Shown here piece after piece: positions 57,304 through 64,000 of a DNA stretch of 64,000 nt (position 1 is its first letter; every line of letters begins with the position of its first letter). The notes under the pieces were generated by a model, which saw only the letters and a program-made list of their open reading frames with translations, was not told where the DNA came from and searched no databases. Both the position numbers and the translations under genes were made by a program. Source of the stretch: Physcousia sp015060555 (GTDB taxonomy: Bacteria > Bacteroidota > Bacteroidia > Bacteroidales > Bacteroidaceae); assembly GCA_015060555.1 (NCBI GenBank), contig SUYG01000014.1, positions 124,001-188,000 of the forward strand, in the 5' to 3' direction.

Positions 57304-58806
57304 ATGTCACAATCAGTAACATCTGCAATTCTCCCACTGAAATGTGCGGTTAGCAGCTTAATCGGAGGTCGTCCTGAAAATCAGGATGACCTCGGATGGG
57401 TTGATACACCGTTGGGTTTTCTGCTTGTTGTCTGTGATGGCATGGGGGGAGGCCCGGGTGGAAAGACCGCTTCATACCTTGCAAAGACGGCTTTTATGCA
57501 AACCATGTATGGCTGTCCGTCACAAGCAGATCCGCGGGAGGCCTTACGAATGGCTGTGGCACGTGCAGAGGAGGCTTTGGAACAAAAAATGACAGAAATG
57601 CCATCGCTGCGGGGAATGGGCTCTACATTAGTGGCTATTCTCGTCAGCGCAGCTTCTGCATATATAGTGCATCTTGGTGATAGCCGCTGCTATCGACTAC
57701 GCGGCTCAAAGATATTATTCCGCACGAAAGACCATTCCCTGGTCGGGGAGTTAGTTCAAAGTAAAGCCTTAACAGAAGAACAAGCACGTGTTTCGCCCCA
57801 ATCCAATGTGATCACTCGTGGTTTGGGTAGCACAAGTAACCATGTATCTGAAATCGATGAAGTTCCATATCGAAAGGGCGACCGTTTTGTTTTATGTACG
57901 GACGGTGTCTGGGGCATAATGCCTCAGACAGAACTCCTGCAGAGGTTAGGAGTGATGACAGATGTGGCAAATATTGTGGACAATTTGCAGGCTGAGGTAG
58001 ATCGTAGAGGCGCATCTGAAGGTGGTGGCCATCACGACAATCACACTTTGGCTATTTTAGAAATGAATACGGATTCTATATTGAAGGATAAAATGAGCAA
58101 ACAGTTTATCATTCTCCTCGCTTCCGTCGGGGGCTTACTGCTTATCAGCTTAATCTTTAACGGAGTGGGCTTTGCAGAACTGAGAAAGAGTAAAAAAGCC
58201 TGTGAACAAGCCATCTTAAAGTTGGCTGAGAAAGAACAGCAATTATCTGCTTATGAGCAGCATTTCAATTCGTCTGAGAAGGAGAATATCCTCCAGTATG
58301 GGGCATTGCTGAAGCAAAATGAGGAATTGCAAAAACAGAATAGAGAACTTCTTGCCATCATAGATTCTTTGAAAAAGGAAATCCAGTCGCCAAGTCCTAA
58401 ACCAAATCCACAAAATCCAGCCACAAAGCAGGTTACAGCAAATCATCCTCAAAGAGACAATGATGGGGTTAAAGTATCTGAACCTGTAGAACCTCGTAAA
58501 CTGGCGGAAAAGATTATAAATAGATTTGATGATTTGGGCCGTATTCGCGAAAAAGACATCTCAGCTGCGGTAAAACGTATTAAGGAAGTAAGAGATGATA
58601 TTGCGAGAAAACTTGACGAGCTCGGGAAGTACACTACGAACACACGTCGGACTGAAAATATAAAAAATAGTCTACCTAAAGATGATGAAATTGCGCGGAG
58701 CATAGGTAAGGACAAGAAAGGTGAATGTTATCCTAATGAGTATTTAAAGAGAAATTTCGACAAATCGTTGAAGAAGGTCAAGGAATTGAAAGAGAATATT
58801 AAGTAG
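57304..58806 (+). CDS. Membrane-anchored PP2C-type protein phosphatase 2
   Basis: The N-terminal domain repeats the PP2C motifs (GGRPENQDDLG, CDGMGGGPGG, HLGDSRCY, CTDGVWGIMP, GGGHHDNHTLAI). A span at about 263-283 (FIILLASVGGLLLISLIFNG) is followed by a coiled coil (EKEQQLSAYEQHF, ELQKQNRELLAII), a proline-rich spacer and a charged helical end. It is paralogous to phosphatase 1 with a longer periplasmic part. Length 500. Confidence 0.92.
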   Translation: MSQSVTSAILPLKCAVSSLIGGRPENQDDLGWVDTPLGFLLVVCDGMGGGPGGKTASYLAKTAFMQTMYGCPSQADPREALRMAVARAEEALEQKMTEMPSLRGMGSTLVAILVSAASAYIVHLGDSRCYRLRGSKILFRTKDHSLVGELVQSKALTEEQARVSPQSNVITRGLGSTSNHVSEIDEVPYRKGDRFVLCTDGVWGIMPQTELLQRLGVMTDVANIVDNLQAEVDRRGASEGGGHHDNHTLAILEMNTDSILKDKMSKQFIILLASVGGLLLISLIFNGVGFAELRKSKKACEQAILKLAEKEQQLSAYEQHFNSSEKENILQYGALLKQNEELQKQNRELLAIIDSLKKEIQSPSPKPNPQNPATKQVTANHPQRDNDGVKVSEPVEPRKLAEKIINRFDDLGRIREKDISAAVKRIKEVRDDIARKLDELGKYTTNTRRTENIKNSLPKDDEIARSIGKDKKGECYPNEYLKRNFDKSLKKVKELKENIK

Positions 58807-58828
58807 GATTTAGGAAAATCATTTAAAT

Positions 58829-60283
58829 ATGTCACTCATAAAATTACAAGGAAACGAAGAGAAACTTAAAGGCATCTATTATCAAGTAGAATCCAGCGCT
58901 GCCCCGATAGGGGTTGGCGGCATGGGACAAGTGTATAAGGGCCTGAGAATAGAGGAACACACGGGCATAACTCGTCCAGTAGCTATCAAATTCCTATATT
59001 CAGACTTGCCCCCTCATGCCGTAGAACGTGCTCGTCGTGAGGCAGAGATACAACTGCGTAATGATAATCTGATTGAGATGTTGGGCTTCATTGAGACAGA
59101 TGAGGTTCTTCCCACAGGTTCGGTTCTTAAACATTACCATGTTGTAAGTGAACTCCTTACTGGCGTTTCTTTGTCTGATGTCCTTGATGGGAAAACTAAG
59201 GACAGAGATGGAAACGATGTCCCATTTGCAGTCAAAATGTTGCAGGACTATCGTAATGACTCGCCACGGTTCGCTCGCAACATTGTTACAGGGGTGCTGT
59301 CTGGCTTGCTTGCACTGCATGATGCCGGCTATATTCATCGTGATATAGATCCGTCAAATATCATGCTTACAGATGACGGACATATCAAACTCATCGATTT
59401 CGGTATTGCCAAGCAGATGAACACGCTCACGACCAACGATAGAGGTCTTACCGTGGCGGGGGCTTTTATGGGTAAGCCAGAATATGCTGCACCAGAGTTG
59501 GCCTTAGGTGATATCAAACACCAGAACCAGACAACGGATATATATGCGATGGGCATCCTGCTCTATCAGTGTATAGTGGGGCATCCGCCATTTGAAGGAC
59601 CGCGTCATGAGGTTTTGGAAAAGCAAATCAAAAGTAAACTCCCATTAGGTGTTATAAAGAACCGAGGGCTACGTAATATTATTGCCATCGCCTGTGAAAA
59701 GAAACAGGAACTCAGGTATCAGAGCGCAGCTCAAATGCGAGTCGCCTTGGAAAACTGGAGCGGCACCAAACGTGCAATACCTCCACTATACAAGTATGCA
59801 GCCATCTGTGCCTGCGCCATGATAGTTGTTGTTGTCATAGTCTTGGCCGTTGGAATCAATCATCATCAAAAAGAAACTCTCAGGGAGTTGGCTGAGAAGC
59901 AGGAGCAAGAAATGAGAACAAAAGAAATAGAACGAGCCAAGATAAATATTGAAAGCATCATAAAAGAGGCAAACGAAAAATGGATGATAGGTAAGAACTA
60001 TGATGCCGATGACTACGAGGGGCATTTGATGCGCGCCTATCTCAGCTTCGAGGAAGCAGAGCAGTTAGCTCTTTCAGTTGACTCCACACTTGCCGATTCC
60101 ATTGCAACGATGAAAACAAAAGTTGCTTTGGAATTGGATGCTGCGCTAATACGTTTTCAGACCCAATGGCAACAGTCTGCAGCTCTCAATTTGCCCGATA
60201 CAGCCATTTACAATAGGAGGGCTAATGACGTAAAAAAATTCACTAAAGATCATATAAATCCATCACAAATCTTACAACAATGA
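58829..60283 (+). CDS. Transmembrane Ser/Thr kinase 3 (HRDID variant)
   Basis: The kinase domain aligns residue for residue with kinase 1: GVGGMGQVYKG, Lys54, Glu71, HRDIDPSN (170-177) with Asp174, DFG (190-192) and MGKPEYAAPE. The span (about 325-345, YAAICACAMIVVVVIVLAVG) is followed by a Glu/Lys-rich coiled coil and helical periplasmic end instead of the proline spacer of kinase 1. It is 484 residues and overlaps the next gene by 4 bases (ATGA). Confidence 0.9.
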   Translation: MSLIKLQGNEEKLKGIYYQVESSAAPIGVGGMGQVYKGLRIEEHTGITRPVAIKFLYSDLPPHAVERARREAEIQLRNDNLIEMLGFIETDEVLPTGSVLKHYHVVSELLTGVSLSDVLDGKTKDRDGNDVPFAVKMLQDYRNDSPRFARNIVTGVLSGLLALHDAGYIHRDIDPSNIMLTDDGHIKLIDFGIAKQMNTLTTNDRGLTVAGAFMGKPEYAAPELALGDIKHQNQTTDIYAMGILLYQCIVGHPPFEGPRHEVLEKQIKSKLPLGVIKNRGLRNIIAIACEKKQELRYQSAAQMRVALENWSGTKRAIPPLYKYAAICACAMIVVVVIVLAVGINHHQKETLRELAEKQEQEMRTKEIERAKINIESIIKEANEKWMIGKNYDADDYEGHLMRAYLSFEEAEQLALSVDSTLADSIATMKTKVALELDAALIRFQTQWQQSAALNLPDTAIYNRRANDVKKFTKDHINPSQILQQ

Positions 60284-60873
60284 TGAGAAACGTGTTTTCG
60301 ATATTATTCTTTTGCATGTCAACTCTTTTGATGGCACAAGTGTCAAGAGGGGACCAATTATATGCAGAAGGATTGAAACTTCAGAAGACTCAAACAATTG
60401 TGTCTCAGAAGTCAGCAATCAAGGCGTTCCAATCAGCTAAGATTGCATATACGACTTCTGAAAAAAAAGCCCAGTGCGACACGCAAATCGGCATCTGCAA
60501 CAAGACTATTAAACGGCTTAATGGTAAGAAACCAGAACCGGCTCCTGCTCCCGTAGTTGTCGAAGAGAAAGAGAAGAAAGATTCCGTTGAGGAAAAACCT
60601 GTAGAGGTGCAACTTTCCCTGTCTGAGAGCCGTTTGGATTTCAAATACAAGCCAAAGGAAAATCAAACGGTAAAGGTGAATTGTAACCGTGAGGATTGGG
60701 AGATTGCTTCCAGCCCGGAATGGTTGAAGGTATATACGGCTGCAAATGAATTCTCAGTCATTGCTGATGAGAATAAAGGTGATGACCGTTCTGGAGTTCT
60801 TATTGTTAGATGTGGAGACAAAGAAGTCCTTTTAGTCATCAATCAAGCAAAAAAGAAAAAATTTATATTTTAA
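60280..60873 (+). CDS. Secreted helical-BACON-domain protein
   Basis: A signal peptide (FSILFFCMSTLLMAQ) precedes a helical, TPR-like stretch (SAIKAFQSAKIAYTTSEKKA), a charged EKEKKDSVEEKP linker and a C-terminal BACON domain (LSESRLDFKYKPKENQTVKV, SSPEWLKVYTAANEF, DDRSGVLIV). BACON domains bind glycans or proteins at the surface. The start overlaps the end of kinase 3, so it belongs to the same transcript. Length 197. Confidence 0.8.
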   Translation: MMRNVFSILFFCMSTLLMAQVSRGDQLYAEGLKLQKTQTIVSQKSAIKAFQSAKIAYTTSEKKAQCDTQIGICNKTIKRLNGKKPEPAPAPVVVEEKEKKDSVEEKPVEVQLSLSESRLDFKYKPKENQTVKVNCNREDWEIASSPEWLKVYTAANEFSVIADENKGDDRSGVLIVRCGDKEVLLVINQAKKKKFIF

Positions 60874-60884
60874 TCGTTTGAATA

Positions 60885-62414
60885 GTGATGAAGTCATTAT
60901 TAAATAATTATCATATTAAAACCATCCTTACATCCATTGTCGCCATCCTCATGTCATCTATGAGTTGGGGACAGACATTTGTGTGGCAGATTGCCCCTTC
61001 TGAATATACACAGATTCAGGGACTTGGAACTGGACTTTTGCGGGTTTATAAGGGCTCTCGATTTGGCATTGTACGGACGGATGGTACCGAAGTGGTGCCC
61101 GTAGAGTTCGATGAAATGACCGGCTTCTACGATCACAAGTCATTACTTTTAAAGACAGAAGGTGGCAAACAACGCATAGGGGGCTATTTGACAGATACTG
61201 GTGACTATGTGCATTTTCAGCAGGCTTTCTTTGTGCTAAAAGGACAAGCCTTTTATTCCGATGGAATGCTGTCTGTTGCTGACGAACGGGGGCGTTTGGG
61301 CTATGTCAACGAGAGTGGTGTTGCTGTTGTCGGTTTTGATGGAAGATACACGAAGATAAAACCCTATACAGAAGGTCATGCTGCTGTCTTTGAAGGCAAG
61401 CGTTATCATTTGATTGACAAGGATGGTTACCAGGCAAAGTTCATCATCGGTTTTGGCGAGGTTCAGGGTGGCACAAATGTGTGCATGGGTGCTGCTACAA
61501 TATGGGACACAGACGGGAAGTTCTATCGCTACAATACTCATACACATGAATGTGTGAGCGTTAGCAAACAGCGTGATCTCCAACTGGATTATCTCTACTG
61601 CTTTTCTTCCTTGTCAGGACGTACAAAAGAAATTCCTTACACGCAGCTATCTTCAGGAACTTCTGGAAGTGTGTTCTCTAAAATGCAAAACGGAAAGTTC
61701 GGTGTGCAGGTAGATGGGCATCAAGTACTTCCGGGACAATTCTCGGTTGTCACACCCATTTCAGATGAACTATACGTTGTCACAGTTGGCGAAAAACAAG
61801 GATTGCTTCGTTTGGACCGTGGCGGGTCCCCATTTAGGCTTGAAATCCCAAAATCGGAGATTGCTTATAAATCCGGAGGATTGGCTACGTGTCGGATACA
61901 GTTCATACAGCCTGGTATCTGGCAGTCGAAAGCTGTTGAATTCGCTGTTATGGATCTTCTTACTGGACAAATACAGGAAGGTACATGGAAGGACGGTTTT
62001 TATAGTTTCGCAGTTCGGCCACAGGGCCCAGAGCAAACATTTGTTGTTAAAGCTCGTTCCGAGGAACTGCTTTTGTTGGACGAACCTGTGACTTTTACTT
62101 TTAAACGCCAAGATACCTCGCTTAAGGTGAGCATATCTATCAGCGGAGAGATTGCAAACAAGGATGACCAAGTACCGGTGACGGCTGCCATTACCAATCC
62201 TTCGGATGAGGCTGTAACGACAACTGTACACATGACGGGCAGTGAGACCTTCGTTGAGAAGCACGCAACGGTGACTATTGCTGCTGGTGCGACAGAACGC
62301 GTACATTCTTATTTCCATGTGACGAAAGATGTTAACAACCAGTCTGTCCATGTGACGACATCTAAAGGTGGCTCATCTTCTCGTACGGGCTTAAAATTTG
62401 AGAGTTATTATTAA
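60885..62414 (+). CDS. Secreted WG-repeat-like protein
   Basis: The 509-residue protein starts with a signal peptide (TILTSIVAILMSSMSWG) and has at least three WG-type repeats: VYKGSRFGIVRTDGTEVVPV, DERGRLGYVNESGVAVVG and MQNGKFGVQVDGHQVLPG. The last 110 residues form an immunoglobulin-like beta domain (VPVTAAITNPSDEAVTTTVH). It is probably periplasmic or surface-exposed. It lies 11 bases after the BACON gene. Function unknown. Confidence 0.75.
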   Translation: MMKSLLNNYHIKTILTSIVAILMSSMSWGQTFVWQIAPSEYTQIQGLGTGLLRVYKGSRFGIVRTDGTEVVPVEFDEMTGFYDHKSLLLKTEGGKQRIGGYLTDTGDYVHFQQAFFVLKGQAFYSDGMLSVADERGRLGYVNESGVAVVGFDGRYTKIKPYTEGHAAVFEGKRYHLIDKDGYQAKFIIGFGEVQGGTNVCMGAATIWDTDGKFYRYNTHTHECVSVSKQRDLQLDYLYCFSSLSGRTKEIPYTQLSSGTSGSVFSKMQNGKFGVQVDGHQVLPGQFSVVTPISDELYVVTVGEKQGLLRLDRGGSPFRLEIPKSEIAYKSGGLATCRIQFIQPGIWQSKAVEFAVMDLLTGQIQEGTWKDGFYSFAVRPQGPEQTFVVKARSEELLLLDEPVTFTFKRQDTSLKVSISISGEIANKDDQVPVTAAITNPSDEAVTTTVHMTGSETFVEKHATVTIAAGATERVHSYFHVTKDVNNQSVHVTTSKGGSSSRTGLKFESYY

Positions 62415-62444
62415 TCTTTTATTAACCAACATTATTTATTCGTT

Positions 62445-63152
62445 ATGAAGAAAATTATCACGCTCTTAGGGCTGTTCGTGGCGATTCTCCCACTTATGGC
62501 TCAAACAGACGATGGAGAATTGGTGATCTCGAATAACTCCATCGGAACTGTTAAGAAAAACGTGTTCTTTGTAGGTCCTAAAATAGGAGCTACATTCACC
62601 TCTATGACTCAACCGGAAGAAGGCAATCTTTACGATGCCATGGGTATTGGCTTTTCTGGTGGTGCAGCCGCTAAATTGCGCTTTGGGCAGGCTTCTGAGA
62701 ATTCCTATGGCGGCACTGGTATCTTTGGTGTTGGTCTGGAGCTAAAGTACAAGCAGAATAATGTGAAAACGACAGGTTCAGACAAGCTCTCAATAGGTTA
62801 TTTCGAAATCCCTGTTACAGCCCAGCTCTACCCGTTCTATAAAAGCAGGGGACTGAACACTCTATATATTGAGGTCGGTGTTGATATGGCTTTTGGGTTA
62901 ACTGCAAGTCCTGATGAACTGTCCTTCTCACCTGATAATGGTGTTTATAACAAGGTGACCTATAAGACTGGTGACTTGAAGGCTTCAGATTTTAGAATTC
63001 CTGTAGGTATCGGTTACACGATTCCGAAGACAGGTTTGGACATCAATGTCCGTTATTATATCGGCACGAGCAAGCTCGCTAAGAATTTCTCCAGTAAGAT
63101 GAATACTTTGGAGGTCTCATTGGCTTGGCTCTTTAAGGCTGGCGGTTTTTAA
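62445..63152 (+). CDS. Outer-membrane beta-barrel protein
   Basis: A signal peptide (MKKIITLLGLFVAILPLMAQ) and alternating-strand sequence (FVGPKIGATFTSM, FGVGLELKYKQNN, YFEIPVTAQLYPFY, YIEVGVDMAFGL, LEVSLAWLFKAGGF end) match the small OMP barrels of Bacteroidetes. It is 235 residues long. In this operon it could be the outer-membrane end of the signalling chain. Confidence 0.82.
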   Translation: MKKIITLLGLFVAILPLMAQTDDGELVISNNSIGTVKKNVFFVGPKIGATFTSMTQPEEGNLYDAMGIGFSGGAAAKLRFGQASENSYGGTGIFGVGLELKYKQNNVKTTGSDKLSIGYFEIPVTAQLYPFYKSRGLNTLYIEVGVDMAFGLTASPDELSFSPDNGVYNKVTYKTGDLKASDFRIPVGIGYTIPKTGLDINVRYYIGTSKLAKNFSSKMNTLEVSLAWLFKAGGF

Positions 63153-63175
63153 TTACTTAACATTCAGTGAAGAAT

Positions 63176-64000
63176 ATGAAAAAGGTAATATTAGCAGCTA
63201 TCTCCGTGGTAGCATTGCTGGCTATGTCATGCAGCAACGATGAAATCACAGTGGTGAAGGATGATAAAGTAAATGACGTGAATGTCAGTGTCTCGTTGAG
63301 TAATTTTTTCTCGTCATATAACTTCAACGACACCAAACATGATATCCAGGTGACCGATGCATATCGTGTGTTTAACTCTGAAAATGGTGACTTCATACAA
63401 GCCCGTACAATGTTCTATGACAGTAATGGTGACTTAGTAGATTCGATTGTTGTTTATTCTACCAATACGAACTCTTTTGTAAGGAGCATACAGCTGGCAG
63501 AGGGAAATTATACGGCTGTATCCACCCTTTTATTTGCGTATAAGTCGAAGAACAAGTATTATACGTTGTGGACCCTGTCTGGAAGGGAAACTCTCTCAAC
63601 TGCGGTCTTGTTGTGTGACAACCGTTGGTCAAAGTGGTCTATTATGTCCTATGATTCTCAGAACTTCACCGTTCGCAAAGGACAGACCACGGAAATCGCC
63701 ATGACTCCGAAACCCGTGGGTGCCCTTTGTTATCTCTACTTTCAGAATTTCCAGTATTTGAATCAGTATAGCACCTCGAGCGCAGCGGATAACGGCATTC
63801 GTTCCTTGTGCTTGTACGGAAGGAATGTGGCAAAGGGTTATCGACTTAACCCTGCGGCAACCGAACGCTTTGTTTACCTCAACGACGGTGGATCAAATTA
63901 TTGGTACTTCCTTTCTGACAAGATGGTACCTTCGGATTTTGACGATTCTTGGACTTACTTTAAGAGCAACTTATACGACTACTGTCACATCCTGGCTCCT
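63176..64000 (+). CDS. Lipoprotein of unknown function (partial, runs off the window)
   Basis: The frame opens with a lipoprotein signal (VVALLAMSC-S at residue 19) and stays open to the right edge, 275 codons, without a stop. The sequence is beta-rich and aromatic-rich (FFSSYNFNDTKHDIQVTDAY, SYDSQNFTVRKGQTTEIAMT, GSNYWYFLSDKM), reminiscent of FimB/Mfa2-like or DUF5119-like surface lipoproteins, but I cannot assign it. It follows the barrel gene by 23 bases and extends the same operon. Confidence 0.75.
   Translation, partial: MKKVILAAISVVALLAMSCSNDEITVVKDDKVNDVNVSVSLSNFFSSYNFNDTKHDIQVTDAYRVFNSENGDFIQARTMFYDSNGDLVDSIVVYSTNTNSFVRSIQLAEGNYTAVSTLLFAYKSKNKYYTLWTLSGRETLSTAVLLCDNRWSKWSIMSYDSQNFTVRKGQTTEIAMTPKPVGALCYLYFQNFQYLNQYSTSSAADNGIRSLCLYGRNVAKGYRLNPAATERFVYLNDGGSNYWYFLSDKMVPSDFDDSWTYFKSNLYDYCHILAP

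Noticed and set aside
48809..64000. Type VI secretion gene cluster
   Set aside because: Kinase, phosphatase and FHA proteins occur in T6SS control, but no sheath, baseplate, Hcp, VgrG or TssJLM gene is present in the window.

Overview
The window reads as a chromosomal segment of a Prevotella-like member of the Bacteroidales. Support comes from the gene order DUF3467-rpsL-rpsG-fusA followed by one S10-spc-alpha ribosomal superoperon, from Bacteroidetes-type promoters (TAnnTTTG at -7, TTG or TTTG about 20 bases upstream), from start codons that almost never carry a Shine-Dalgarno sequence, and from a SusC/SusD pair and lipoproteins with Bacteroidetes signal sequences. No tRNA, rRNA, transposase or CRISPR array was recognised.

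Layout. 1-19.2 kb: translation block. After a fragment of an unidentified gene and DUF3467, a clear promoter at 711-740 starts rpsL-rpsG-fusA and then rpsJ through rplQ with secY, map, infA, rpmJ and rpoA, closed by a hairpin terminator at 19171-19200. Short L30 and L36 genes are present. 19.3-22.4 kb: glycosyltransferase, RadC-like protein, DUF59/SufT-like protein and LpxH. 23-35.9 kb: a SusCD-type outer-membrane uptake operon (small ORF, SusC, SusD, DUF4843 lipoprotein, PKD-like lipoprotein, thioredoxin-like protein, YD-repeat protein, DUF6055-like metallopeptidase). It has no glycosidase, so peptide uptake is at least as likely as glycan uptake. 35.9-41.1 kb: HD hydrolase, GH67 alpha-glucuronidase, nitroreductase, a chimeric lipoprotein, small membrane protein, histidine phosphatase and MgtC. 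41.2-46.2 kb: TIR-Sel1 protein, CbbX-like AAA+ ATPase, a membrane protein with a PARP-like ADP-ribosyltransferase domain, and a zinc-ribbon lipoprotein. 46.2-48.8 kb: gene remnant, GH5 mannanase-type lipoprotein and a non-coding stretch with a candidate structured RNA ending in an intrinsic terminator. 48.8-64 kb: a co-directional, more A+T-rich operon of at least 14 genes made of FHA proteins, three membrane Ser/Thr kinases, two membrane PP2C phosphatases, a double-FHA transmembrane trypsin-like protease, and envelope partners (SH3-like repeat protein, BACON protein, WG-repeat protein, beta-barrel, lipoprotein). The last gene runs off the window.

Two things stand out. First, the 48.8-64 kb operon looks like a complete trans-envelope phospho-Thr signalling system: cytoplasmic kinase, phosphatase and FHA modules, single membrane spans, and periplasmic or outer-membrane outputs including a protease. 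Two of the three kinases carry HRDID instead of HRDxK in the catalytic loop. Second, between about 20 and 36 kb, short repeats (a G+C-rich palindrome, and an A+T-rich TTTTTCAC type) occur in inverted pairs that bracket start codons, with the downstream arm translated as part of the signal peptide. Five consecutive cases were found (DUF59, SusD, DUF4843, PKD-like, thioredoxin-like). The transcripts could fold into long hairpins holding the start codon in the loop, and the repeat adds a recurring peptide to unrelated proteins. The repeats were not seen in the ribosomal or kinase regions.
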